DNA from: Neurospora intermedia
Lineage: Eukaryota; Ascomycota; Sordariomycetes; Sordariales; Sordariaceae
Direction of reading: 5' to 3'
NCBI GenBank assembly: GCA_037102815.1
Contig: BTPP01000004.1
Location: 1,178,001-1,242,000 of the forward strand
DNA: 64,000 nt
Of the stretch, positions 12,432-23,459 are shown piece by piece (within the stretch, counting starts at the first letter, position 1; every line of letters begins with the position of its first letter). The position numbers were made by a program, and so were the translations under genes. A model generated the notes under the pieces. That model ran no database searches. It was not told where the DNA came from and saw nothing but the letters and a program-made list of their open reading frames with translations.

Positions 12432-14251
12432 ATGGAGTCACATATCACCATTGATCGGGCATATTATGAAATCCTGGTGCGAAGGTAAGTACTGTTTCTT
12501 TGTCCATGGTAACATCCTGCCTTTTGCTCTGTTCTATCCTGGAACACCAGAGATCCCTCCAGGCCCGTCCCGCCAACCACTAGGTATCTCCCGTTACCGT
12601 TGCTGATTTTGGCTTGTCTTTGTTCGTCTACCAGGGCCCAGTTTGTACGTTGCATTTCATCAAAACATAAAATCAACTTGACTCGTAGCTCACCCGTGAC
12701 TGACCTGCCACAACCGTCAAAAGAATTCCGAAGCTTTTAATCGAAATCACGGCCAGGGTGTCACTCTCCCGCAGGCCGAATATGACAATCTCAACCTCAT
12801 TGCCCGGCAGTATGGTGCGTTTACTGGCATTTGAAACCCGCTGAAGCTGGCTGTCACCACGACAGCTAACTAAACAGCCAAAGGGAGAGGGAAGATACTT
12901 TGAGTACATGTCAGAACTGACTCAAGTCCAGAAAACCTGAAGCGCAACTTGATGCGCGGTGGAGTGGTTGAGGAGACTATTGATGTATGTCTCCCTGGTG
13001 TATCCGGTTATGACCCGTATATATGGAGCCTACCCCGTGGGGACCCCAGGGCCGCTTAACTGATTGAATCCACACTCGATAGCTTCTCAGTCAAGATGAC
13101 GCTACCATCCAAGGGGGGATTGTTCCGGAGACATCGCAGCATCAGCGTGAGGCGACGCACAAAAGTGCTACTGATGTAAGCACGGCACCCACCCAAACAT
13201 CCCCTCCCGGCCTCGACAAACCGAGAACATTTAGACCCAGACCTCAACATGACGAGCGCCACAACAGCTACAGCGGCTATAGTGGTCATAACGAGGGTTA
13301 TCAGTATGGAGGCCGAGGTGCTTGGGCAGAGGTTGATGAAGTTGAACCCGATGATGAGGACTCATTCTGCGACGAAGTCTATTCCCCAGACGGCCCTAGT
13401 GTCCCCGAGGGAGTGAGCGAAGTCAAGCCACAGATGAAGAAGCAGCAATTCGACCGACAGTGCACCAGAACTGTGCAGCTCTACAATCTATCCGAGAGCA
13501 CTACCCACGCAGACATTACGAATGCTGTCCGAGGCGGTATGCTGTTGGATGTGTTTTTGCGCGCCCATGATCGGTATGCTACCGTATCATTTCTTCACGC
13601 TGCAGACGCCAGGAAGTTCTTTGAACACGTCCGGAAGAACGATCTTTACATCAAGAACAAGCGAGTAAGTCGGTGTGTCAAATATGGAATCAGGGGAGGT
13701 TATATACTGACCAGGCACCCAGGTTGACATCAAGTGGTGTGACCGCCAATTCGTACTGCCGGGGCATATCGCTGGAAAGATAGCCCAGGGAGCCACCCGA
13801 AATCTAGTCATTCGCCGGTGCGGTCCCAAAGTTAGCGAAGAAGGTATTCGAGAGGATCTTGACCATATTCACAACCTTGCTGTTGTCAAAATCGAACTCA
13901 CGGGCGGAAACTGTTATATCAGTCTAAACGCTGTACACATGGCCGTCTACGCCAAAACGTGCATGATGAGTCGTCTGTAAGTCAGCCATGGACAGGTGAT
14001 CATTGGCTTCTGCCTACTTGAATGTTGACAACGTGCCCAGGAAGTACAAGACCTTCAGGATTGACTGGGACGTCGATGAGTGTGCCCAGCCCTATGACCC
14101 ACTGCCCGCTCCAAAGCAACCTAAGGAGGTCAACTTGCCAAAGCCTGCTGCGCCCGCAAACCGCTTCCAGCTCCTAAACTTGGACGATGATGGCGAGGAC
14201 GAAATTGCTGCAGCATTTCAGTCTAAGAAAAGGGTTGGCATTGCTGTGTAG
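12432..14251 (+). CDS. Two-RRM RNA-binding protein with Nrd1/Msa1-like N-terminal motifs
   Basis: Seven exons: 12432..12484, 12635..12644, 12724..12814, 12932..12984, 13083..13664, 13723..13976 and 14041..14251, closing in frame as 417 residues. The N-terminus has two related short motifs, VTIDRAYYEILVRRAQF-like at residue 5 and GVTLPQAEYDNL at about 33, followed by ENLKRNLMRGGVVEETIDLL; this pattern occurs in fungal proteins annotated as negative regulator of differentiation 1 (Nrd1/Msa1). A disordered acidic linker runs to about 190. Two RRM-like domains follow: about 198-285, starting TVQLYNLSEST, and about 298-375, starting ATRNLVIRRC. Nrd1 of fission yeast binds mRNA and restrains sexual differentiation; this product has fewer RRMs than that protein, so the same role is only a guess. 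The second exon is only 10 bases and is discussed separately. I chose the first ATG because its exon encodes the conserved AYYE motif. Confidence 0.78.
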
Positions 14252-15296
14252 GGCAGTTCCATCAGGCCCATCGAATGAAGAGAAGACAACTTAACCAAAG
14301 CGTCACCGAGGGATGAAGTTCTATACGACCATTCCCGGTAAGCGTAGAATGCCTACCTTCAGTACACGAGACCATGTTTAAGGATATATGTACAACGGCT
14401 CATAGGGGGCACCATATTACTCCGTTTTGTCATTCTAGTATTACAAGTCTAGGCCCTTTGAAACAACTCAGAAGTCCGCTCCATGATGCGGATCAGGACC
14501 ACAGGAGGCAGCAGCTATTTCACGCCGTCCTCACCGGCTGTATCTAAAGTTTATGGGCGAAGAAAGGAAGATGATGAGGCGGCATAAGGCGGACGACGCA
14601 CAAGGCACCCGGGAAACATGTGCACATTTCACCCCTGGTTTGACCATGGTAGACTTGCAATTAGGCTCCTTTTAGTTTCTAGGCATGGTGCGAGCATTAC
14701 TCTCCACTCCTCTATATTCAAAACTGCCAGGTTCTGATGCATTATTGGCCCTAGATGCCATGGTTGATTCTTGTTCCCTTGTTGCGTCTTCGGTCAATGA
14801 CCAGGCAAGAAAACGAAGGCAAAGATGGGTAACGTAAAGTTGACCTACATCAAACAACCCAGCACCCTGAAATCCAGATATATCACCCTCCATGCTTACA
14901 AAAAACCCTTCTGAACGGAAAGCACGCCAGCCCTCGCTGCCGTCTAGTTGGTGACCACGATCATCAAAAACGGAAATGTATATATGATCCCGTCAGTCCT
15001 CCTCATGATGCCTGACCTCTCGCCCTACCCTACCTCCCTACCCCACAACCAATTCCACAAAAAAGAGTAAGACGAAGTAGAAACGCTTCCCATAAGCCAA
15101 GAAAAAGAAAAGAAAAGAAAAGGAAAGATTAACGCCTGATGTCTAGAACAAAATGAGGATATCCGCCCGCCGATGAAGTCTATAGCCAGATGTTCGATTG
15201 TAGAAAATCACCGTTTCCTCCCCACCGTACCGCCTTCTTTCAAACCCGTCCGTTTCCTTTTCTTTTGGTTATATTCTCCCTTTTATTGGTGCCCCT

Positions 15297-15337
<41 letters not shown>

Positions 15338-15441
15338 CATATATCGAGTTGGGGCCTGGTGACCTAGTAGGCACCACCTCCATCATGGTCCATGCCCCAT
15401 GGTTGAACAGTCTCAAGAGACTATAGAACTCGTGCGCTCGT
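14252..15441. other. Convergent intergenic region with a long poly-C tract
   Basis: This holds the 3' ends of the RRM gene and the carrier gene. Apart from the C homopolymer listed separately and a purine-rich AAAAGAAAAG-like stretch near 15100, I see nothing distinctive. Confidence 0.5.
15298..15334. repeat. Poly-C homopolymer, 37 bases
   Basis: An uninterrupted run of C in the shared 3' region of two convergent genes, about 110 bases beyond the stop codon of the oxaloacetate carrier. Its exact length may be uncertain in any assembly. Confidence 0.9.
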
Positions 15442-16589
15442 CTATAGGACCCGGGTCTCGGGCCCAAGAATCTTGTCCTCCAGCTTCTTGACCAGCTTCG
15501 TGGTCTGCTCGGCCAAGCTGAGGGTCAGGATGGTGTGCGGGAGAATGCGGGTAAGATGGGGGATGACGCCCTTGTAGATGGCGAAGAAACCCTCGGCGCG
15601 GATGGTCTTGGCCAGGCAGTCGAAGACGCCCTTGTACAAGTTACCGTTTTGGTTGTAGAGGCGGGACATGATTGTGTCTAATTTTCGTTCATTGTCAGTT
15701 TCAGTCGTCCAAGAAAACCAGAAAGAGGTTCAAAGGGGGGAGGAGAGAGCCAAGAGGAGGGGAGAATCAAAAAACATACCAGGAGGATGCATCACCACGC
15801 AAACCACAAATCCACTCGCCGTGCTACTCGCCAAATGCAACGCCGGCCCCTCCTCCATGCCCAAGTGTTTTACCAACCGCCTCTTCGCAAAGAAGTACGT
15901 GGGGAGCTGCACCGAAGATCCAAAGCCCGTCCTGATCATGGCCGCCCCCACACCTCTGTACAACCCCTTCACACCCTCCCCCTTGTAGATTTTCGTCAAC
16001 CCGTCCCAGGCGTTCTTGTACTGATGCTGCGTGCCGACCGGCAAAAAGGGGCTATAGCTCTGCAACCTTGTCTTGGCCAAGAAGAACGGTGACCCCGCCA
16101 TGGCGCCCATGATGCCACTCGCCGCGCCGGCAAACATGTTGATGCCCAGGTTTTGCGTCTTTGCGTCGTTGAAGAGCGTGGCCGCAAGCGCGTGTCGCAT
16201 CGGCTCGTAGAACCCCAGGCGGCATCCGTTCAGGAGGATCTGGTAGATGTACGCGCAACCGATACCGCGGTAGATGCCGCCGAGCCCTTCGTTGCGCACG
16301 ATCACGGAGACACCGTGGATTGGACCCCGGTAGAAGTGAGGGGAGGAGGTAGAGGATTGGAGCTCGCCTTGGAGCTGCATGCGGATCTTGACTGTCTCGA
16401 AGGGGTGCGTGGCGGTTACGGCGCCGCAGGCTGCGATGCCGCCGGCTATGAAGGCGCTGTGAGGGGGGGTGAGATGTTAGTCTGGGCTTGGGACCAGGAA
16501 AGGGGGTTTGGGTTGGGCTGGGTTGCGCGCGCGCACTGGGCGCATTGCGAGGAGGGGAAAGGGAAAGCTTACCCTGCTGTTGTTGACAT
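15442..16589 (-). CDS. OAC1: Mitochondrial oxaloacetate/sulfate carrier (OAC1 type)
   Basis: Spliced as complement(15442..15677, 15780..16456, 16573..16589) to give 309 residues, a normal length for the mitochondrial carrier family. These carriers sit in the inner membrane with six helices in three repeats. The repeat signatures are HPFETVKIR (first), SPFFLAKTR (second) and HPPDTIMSR (third); the third is loose, as it is in yeast Oac1. Long blocks match my memory of yeast Oac1 closely: IRMQLQGE, AYIYQILLNGCRLGFYEP, GAASGIMGAMAGSPFFLAKTR, GSSVQLPTY and SRLYNQNGNLYKG. Oac1 brings oxaloacetate, sulfate and isopropylmalate across the inner membrane with protons, linking leucine synthesis and anaplerosis. 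The first coding exon is just 17 bases (MSTTAG with a split Gly codon), followed by a 116-base intron with donor GTAAGC. Confidence 0.9.
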
Positions 16590-17140
16590 AGTGACGTTGG
16601 GGTATCTGTTTTGGGGGATGATGTATGGGGAAGAAGGTTGAGAGAGGGGGAAAAGATCAGGGAGAATCCAAGTCGAGTTCCCAGAGTTGTTGGGTTGATT
16701 GCGACGGAGCTGAGTTGGCGCGCAAAGTCAAAGAAAGGCGCAATGCCGAGTCTTGCCGGTGTTCGGAGAGAGAGGGGGGAACACGGGAACTAATTCGGGA
16801 GTAGGCCGGGGGAAGCGGGAGTGGATGTCACCGTATCACGGAGAGTAACGACGGTAATGAGGGGATGATCTGGGGAAAGACCAGATCGATGGATGTACAG
16901 GTGTATGTACAACGAAGCCACAACGAACGACGACGACGACTGCTTCTTTCTCCAGGAACAGGAAGGAAGGAGAAGAACACTGAGAGCTATCCGGGAAATT
17001 TATTGGAGCTTCAAGGTGGCCTCGCCGGTCAGTCGCCGGGCAGACAAGGGGGTCGAAGTGATCGACTGGGACCAACTCCCGCTTTGGGTCAGGCACGGAA
17101 GTTGGTGTCAAGATCCTCCTCCCCTCCGATGCCGTGGATA
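16590..17140. other. Upstream region of the OAC1 gene, up to the transposon edge
   Basis: Ordinary base composition with no coding sequence recognised. It is the promoter side of the carrier gene and ends at the candidate target-site duplication CGTGGATA (17133-17140). Confidence 0.5.
17133..17140. repeat. Candidate left target-site duplication of the hAT relic
   Basis: CGTGGATA, directly before the TAG that would start the element. It matches CGTGGATG at 19615-19622 in seven of eight positions; the change fits RIP on the opposite strand. Confidence 0.5.
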
Positions 17141-19614
17141 TAGTAGTGGATGTGAAATTCAGGGTAAGTGTAAGGAATGAAAATGTAAGGAAAAAGAAAG
17201 GAAAGATACTAATATTTCTGTCACACGTGACTTTTCACGTATAATATCCCCACATAAACCAAGTAAATCTAGGCATTTTATATATAATTTAGTGTAATCT
17301 AGTGGCTGGACTGGGTTGAAATACTGCATTTTGACTATGATATTTATAGCTACATCTATACTAACCACCTCTAAACTGGCTATATCGAACTGTCTTTTTA
17401 ACCTCTTCCTACCTTATAATATAAATAATCCCAATAAAATAGGGTTCTATCGTAGTCTCAATCGTTAAAATTATTGTTATACATCTCTATATATAAGCGG
17501 TCCTCAACCTCTTTAAAAATCTACTCTCTTTATACCTCTAGCAGGGCGATAAAGGGAATATAGGCATTATTAAGAGCCTTATAGTTTATAAAAATAAATA
17601 AAGCTATATCTATCTTATTAATTACTAAACGGCTACGCAACGGTCCCTCGATATAGTTTATTGTTGAAAAGGTACGCTTAGAAAATATACTATTAGCGGG
17701 CGTTTAAAGTAGTCGATTAATTAGTGAGTAGAGTCGTAAGCTATAGTTATAGTAGTAACTCTAGAAAGTAATAGGCTAGAGGTTATACTGCTAAACTTTG
17801 GTATATAGGGTAAAAATGCTATTTTTAACTATATAAAGTATAAACTCTTTAATTAGTAAATTATTTTCAATACTAATTGTAATACTATATTAGTTTAAGA
17901 AGGTATAAATTTAATTATTAATATTAATTAGTACAATAGGTTAAATATCCTCAATTCGGACTATTAAATTATCCGGGTTAAGAAAGAAAGTAAGTTAATT
18001 AATAGTAATAATCTATTTATTCCTTTTTACTATATAAATTATAATTAGTTAAGCCTAGTAGTAAGGTATTATATTTTGAGGAAGGTTATAAGGTTGCTAA
18101 GAATCCTAAATCTTAATCTATCGCAGGATAACCTTACCTACAATAAATTTGTCGGATTTTAATATTATTTGAGTTTTATATATTAGCTAGATAAACCGCT
18201 AGAGGTTATTGAGAGCGCCCCAAAAGATAACGTTCTTAATAATTTCTAATATAGCGTTAAGATAGATAAGATTGCTAATATTACCTTCGTTGGCTAAATT
18301 ATTATAATAAACGTTGTTACATATATTACGAACGAATACAATAAGGGTATATTTCAATTTCTAGACTAATAGGATAGATCTATACTATAAACCCTATCGA
18401 ATAATTATACTAGTAATATATTAACTTTTTAATTTATATATAAATTAATAAAAGAAAGGGAATATAATGTACGAAGCTAAAATTGAGACGTATTTATAAA
18501 GTTCTACTATTATACAATTATAAAGTTTTAAGAACTGTAACTTTAAGGTTCTAAAGAAAGTAATTAACTGGGTTATAAATATAATAATAGATTTAAATAA
18601 TTCTATCGCTAATATATCCTTAATAAGTAGTTAGAGACTATAAGAGTTATAGAGTACTAGGATAGTATACTTCAATTCGTTCTTTTTAATTAATAGAGTA
18701 CTAGTAAGACGAATTCTACTATATATATTTATTATAAAGGTAATAATTTTGCCCCAGCGATTTTGAATAATATAATTAGCTTCTTCGAAGACTATAGCAA
18801 TAATATTACTAGCGGTATATTCGGTAGCGCTAATATAGATATTCTTTTAATAAAATAAGACCTTATTAAATAAATAAATTAAAATATTAAAAATACGACG
18901 GCTAGTATAATCGTTAAACTCGTCAAAAATGATACTAAACTAATTATAGCGAGCGATTTAGTTACTAACGGTTAATTTAACCTCGTTATAGATTGCAGGA
19001 AAATAGATATTTAAAATCGCTTTACGTAAAGGAGGGGTATATATTAGGTTAATTATTTAAAAGAAGCTTTTTATTACAATACTATTAAGGGTATTAAATA
19101 GTTTGCCTTTATAAAGAATTGCTCTAGCTATAAGGAAATAAATCTTCTCTATTTACTCGGGTAATAAAACGAGGATATACTAGCGGATATCCTTATTATT
19201 CTAAATAAAATTATTAATTTAATAGTATTAATAATTATTATAGCAATCGAAATACTCGCGCATACGGGTAACGTTTTACACTTAACTCCAATCGTAGTAG
19301 CAATAATTAGCCTAAGGGGCGCCGCTATTAGGGCGTACGCGTAGTTGAAACTGGCGATAAATCGCCTAGTTTCGAATAGGAGGCATCGTAAGGGGATTCT
19401 GTACGCTTGTACGAGTCGATCGCGATCGGTTTTGTATGGTTTGGTTAATTGTTGATGAAGTTTATGAATATTGAAAAGGTGGGTGGGTATGGGGGAGACT
19501 GGGTTGTATGGGTTGAGCGTGCACGGATTAATTTCATTAGCGCAATTTTCAGAAATTCAGGATTTCTGAAAAATTCTGAAAAAGACCTAAAATTTCAGAA
19601 AAAAACCATCCCTA
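17141..19614 (-). mobile_element. RIP-degraded hAT DNA transposon relic, transposase on the minus strand
   Basis: About 2.47 kb, mostly very AT-rich and TpA-rich, unlike everything around it, as expected of RIP. Read on the minus strand, a frame from an ATG at 19386 begins MPPIRN and soon shows a BED-like finger pattern (C-x2-C then H with spaced Cys, some codons hit by RIP). Near 18930 is IIFDEFNDYTSRR, like the first catalytic Asp region of hAT transposases. Near 18608-18645 is SL-x-LLIKDILAI, like the DUF659 motif HSLQLLIKD. Many in-frame stops have arisen where CAA, CAG or CGA would be expected, which is what RIP produces. The right end read inward begins TAGGGATGG, the hAT-Ac type terminus. 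It is flanked by CGTGGATG (19615-19622), and the left end by CGTGGATA (17133-17140): an 8-bp duplication matching at 7 of 8, the one difference being TG to TA as RIP makes. The hAT assignment is stronger than the exact ends. Confidence 0.68.
19546..19604. repeat. Subterminal inverted TTTCAGAA/TTCTGAAA motifs inside the hAT relic end
   Basis: Two hairpins lie next to each other. In the first, TTTTCAGAAAT (19546-19556) and ATTTCTGAAAA (19562-19572) pair perfectly around a 5-base loop. In the second, TTCTGAAA pairs with TTTCAGAA around a loop of about 11 bases. GAAATTCAGG occurs here (19552-19561) and again at the left end (17154-17163). Subterminal repeats bound by transposase are a known feature of hAT elements. 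Confidence 0.65.
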
Positions 19615-20372
19615 CGTGGATGGGGGTGGTGCCCAATGGCGACGAGTCGAAGGAGTTGTAAGTGCTGCGGTTTCGGCGCGCGGACAACAGATTAATGTGG
19701 AGTTTATGCGGTATGACAAGGGGGCGTGGCGGGTCGGGCGGCCCAGACGTGGACCCTGAATCAGAAACGGAAATGTCTAGGCCGGGGAACGCTGCCATTG
19801 CTGCGAGGAAGGGTTAGGGCCTAAGCGCGATGGGCGGCAACAAGTGTCCGAATCGGAGCTTGATGACAATTTCGAAAAGGACGAAGGTACCGAAAGCTTG
19901 GAAGACAGTCATACTGGCACCTCAGCTGAAGTATCTTCCCGTAGTGCGTAACGATTGACATTTCAGCTTCGTGAACATACACTAGCATGGTTGTCAATTG
20001 ACTGCTCGGTTTGCGTCAAAATCACCAACGTATGCCCAGCGTTGATGGAGTTTGTCCAACTGTCACTCACATCGATACCTAGGTACTTACCCAACTTACT
20101 TCGTTGTCCATGCAGTTGAACCTGACCATGGATCAGAACAAGGGTTAGGGTCTTGGGCTACAGCCAAGCCATTGTATGTACCTTGACGTCGCATTACTGA
20201 AGCTCCGACTCTCCGCCCGGCAGAAACGCCAACGCGGTTGACGGATGCTACTAAGTTTTGAACCAAACATCAAATAACTACCATCAATCCGAGACTATAC
20301 GATTTGACCCAGTATATTTGCCCTGCCGTCTTCTCTGGTTCTAGCCGGTTTCAATACGATCAATCGACCGCA
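19615..20372. other. Upstream region of the SWD2 gene
   Basis: Base composition returns to normal right after the transposon end. The 760 bases hold the promoter and leader of the downstream WD40 gene; no other gene is seen. Confidence 0.5.
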
Positions 20373-21571
20373 ATGTCATCGACACCGATGGACATCGACG
20401 AGCCCGGCGCGGGAACACCCTCCCTGAACGTTACTCGGTTACTTGGGCCTAATGGGCCCAGTACCTCCAAGATCAGCGAGGTGATCAAGAATTTCAGGCC
20501 GACAAAGTTCTTCCAGAGAGACGACGTGAAGGAGGGTAGGCCCCAGCCATACGTTCTCTCGATCGACTTTGACGACCCTGGCGAGCTTTGCATGACGTCT
20601 GAAAGCGACGAGACCATCCAGATTTATAACGTTAGGGAAGGTCGGCATGATAAGAGCTTGCTGAGCAAAAAGTACGGCGTCAAGCATGCGAAGTTTACAC
20701 ATTCCAGCTCGGGCATCATCTATGCGAGCACGAAGCAAAACGGTATGTTACCGTGAACACCCTTTTCCCCTTCAATGACTGCTTTGCGCTGACCTAGATC
20801 GCCACAGACGCAATCCGCTATCTGGCAACCCACGACAATACGTTTATCCGATATTTCGAAGGTCACGAGGCCTCTGTTACCAACATTGCTCTCCATCCCG
20901 GCTCCGATAACTTTCTTTCATGCAGTCTTGACACCACAGTCAGGCTCTGGGACCTCAACAGCAGGAACTGGGTTGCCCGATTTTACCTCACCAATCCCAC
21001 TTTAGCGGCCTGGGACCCTGCCGGTCTCGTTTTTGCCATCGCCCTACCAGCCAGCGCCAGCATTCTCCTTTACGATTACCGCAACTACGTAAAACCGTTC
21101 AAGACCATCGACGTTTTGAAAGAGAAGGGGCCAGCCGATGCGGATGCTGTTTTCAGAGGCTGGACGAAACTTGAGTTCTCCAACGACGGGAAGCATATTC
21201 TTTTAGGAACACGGACCGGAGGACACTTCCTCTTCGATGCTATCGACGGGAACCTGAAGGCGTACTTGCGAAAACCCCAAGGCGGCACCAGACGGCCAGC
21301 CCCTGGCGAGGCTGATGGTGGAAGCGGTGCGCTAGAGAGCAGTGGAGACTGTTGCTTTACGCCGGATGGACGATATGTCGTGTCGGGCGCGGCCAAGGAC
21401 CTGTTGGTTTGGGACACCATGCAAACTCCCAACAACAAGGTCCTGGAACCGAATTTCCTTCCCCAGGAAGGAAAGAAGGAACCGGTCCTTGTGCAGTACA
21501 ATCCACGATTCAACATGATTGCCACTGCGGATAAGGAGCTTATGTTTTGGCTGCCGGTTTCCGATCTATAG
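20373..21571 (+). CDS. SWD2: SWD2/WDR82 WD40 subunit of the COMPASS H3K4 methyltransferase
   Basis: Spliced as 20373..20742 and 20808..21571 (65-base intron, donor GTATGT, acceptor CCACAG) to give 377 residues. The start is the ATG opening MSSTPMDIDEPG. The protein is a WD40 propeller: ISFDD-like N-terminal strand with FRPTKFF before it, DAIRYLATHDNTFIRYFEGH, then SCSLDTTVRLWDLNS, and later GDCCFTPDGRYVVSGAAKDLLVWD. The DNTFIRYFEGH block and the repeat layout are typical of Swd2/Wdr82. In yeast the protein sits both in COMPASS, where it links H2B ubiquitination to H3K4 methylation, and in the cleavage and polyadenylation factor. A Gly/Pro-rich insert (about 270-290) interrupts one blade. The next gene downstream (SRP9) runs in the same direction at a distance of about 1.2 kb; there is no sign of functional linkage. 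Confidence 0.88.
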
Positions 21572-22747
21572 GCGGAGTCTCGGAAACTGTTGGACCTCAC
21601 CTCCATGGTCAACCCACGGAATAGGTGGGACCGGGCTTTACCGGTTCAGCGCAAACGCCCGCTTGAGAAATATGATTTGGAGACGTCTATCTGGGCCAAA
21701 GTCGATGATCAAGAGATCTAAAATAACTGTTTATCATTTCTGGACACCGATCGCTTCGTGGTTGTGGGGGCGTTGTTCCCATTGTGGCGCCGGGATACTT
21801 GGAGAGTTCCCAAAAGCCGCACGCACGAGGAAGGCCGTTGTGGCTCAAACTGCACAGGACCCATGCTGCGATGTACGAAGGTCTTGGATGGTATCCTGTT
21901 GCCACATCAGGGCAGAGCAGATGAGCGTCGTTGTAAGAGAACATGAGAGACGCCGGAGGAAAGAAGATGTTGATGCACTGTACATGAGATACCCATTTTG
22001 CATTATTCACCGGCGTATGGGAGTAGTTAGCATGCTTCAAAAGGGTTCAGGTTGTTAGGCAACTAGTCTGGAAGGCTAATTCAACCAGGTTCGTACGAAA
22101 GGAGACGGAAAGAAATGGTCAAGATGAACAGCCTACAGTGGCTGATCGAGTTGAGTTTGACTTAGGAGATAATAGACATTAGCAAATAGAGGAAGCGCAA
22201 TATCATTTTCTGTCCATAAGTAACCTGACCATCAGGTAGTACCAACAAAGTCGATTTCAATACAACCTTGAAGCCCATATGTCAGACCTGGGACAACGGG
22301 AGCTTAAAGTAAACACAACCCCTGTTAGCCCCTGTCATTATGCCCCGCATTTGAGCTGGATGGGACCGCGGTGAACCCCACCAATGCAACACCCATTTCA
22401 GCGTGCAAGCAGAGAGCTCACCGAAACCGTGGCACCAAAACTTCCCGGGGAAGCGACAAGGTGAACCCACATCATCCTTACCTCCAACGGGCATATCACG
22501 TCGCCTTGACGCTTTCGCATTTATCCCAAGTCACCAACCGCCGCTGCGCGCCACATTCCCAAGCCGCCAGCCGACACCAATTACCAAACCAAAATAACCA
22601 TTCGGGTACCGAATATCCAAACCAGCGCACGAAGAGTACAAACGAGGCGATCACTACTTCGACGGAACAATCCAGTCGCACAGCACGCGACCACCGTCCC
22701 AATATCACACGTGTCGTCGTCTAAAGCACAATTCGGCGATAACAAAG
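21572..22747. other. Intergenic region between SWD2 and SRP9
   Basis: Contains the 3' region of SWD2 and the promoter of SRP9. Short open frames (for example 21519-22058) have no recognisable content. Confidence 0.5.
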
Positions 22748-23459
22748 ATGCCATACTACGAAAAGTCAGAGGACTGGCTTCACCAGTCGGCTTTGCTGTT
22801 GCAGGCTAGGCCTCAGACTGTATGTGTTTCCTCCCTGCTCGTCCCTCCTCATTCTCTCCGTCCTCCAATCATTACATCTCAGTAGCTATGAGTGAGCTAT
22901 CTAAACTTCTCGTTCATGACATGCTAACATGCAAACCCAATAACAATAGACCCGAGTAACAACCTCGTACTCTCTCCGCCCCGCCATCCGCCCTTCCAAA
23001 GCCGAGAAGCTCGCGGCAAAGGAAGCTCGTCGCGCCAAAGAGAAAAAAGAAACCAGCAGCAAAAAGACTCCCGCCGCCTCAACAGAAGAACAAACCCCCA
23101 AGGATGCGGCCGCGGCATCGGCAAAACCACCCCGAGGCCATCTGGTCCTCAAGACCTTCGACCCGCACTCGGGCGTATGCCTAAAATACAAGACGTCCAA
23201 AGCCGCCGAGGTGGGTCGGTTGATTCAGATGCTGGGACAATTGGGGAGGAGGATGGCTGCGCTGCCTGTGGACGAGGCGAAGGAGTCGGCAGACGTGGTG
23301 ATGGCTGATGCGGCTGCTGCTGCTGCGGCGGAAGAGGGTGCTCCGGCGGCGGTGGCGGCGGTTAGTGGGACTGCTACGCCTGTTGCGGGTGCGAGTACGC
23401 CTGCGCCTGCGGCAGGAGGCGGTGGACAGGGAAAGAAGAAGAAGAAGGGGAAGAGGTGA
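22748..23459 (+). CDS. srp9: Signal recognition particle SRP9/SRP21 subunit
   Basis: Spliced as 22748..22819 and 22950..23459 (130-base intron, donor GTATGT, acceptor ACAATAG) to give 193 residues. The SRP9-21 fold is split in two visible blocks: residues 3-33 (YEKSEDWLHQSALLLQ, then TRVTTSYSLRP) and about 87-125 (GHLVLKTFDPHSGVCLKYKT, then AAEVGRLIQMLGQL). Between them is a Lys/Ala-rich insert, and after them an Ala/Gly/Pro-rich tail ending in a run of lysines. SRP9/SRP21 pairs with SRP14 on the Alu domain of SRP RNA and slows translation until the ribosome docks at the ER. Animal SRP9 is far smaller (about 86 residues); fungal forms such as yeast Srp21 are longer, as here. The start is the first ATG, giving the conserved MPxYEK opening. 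Confidence 0.85.

Noticed and set aside
17141-19614. AT-rich island as a centromere fragment or a mitochondrial insertion
   Set aside because: It is only 2.5 kb with sharp edges and keeps hAT-like protein motifs on one strand.
17154-19760. CAGGGT at 17160 and ACCCTG at 19752 as alternative element ends
   Set aside because: The 8 bases outside these points do not match each other, and the composition changes earlier on the right side.
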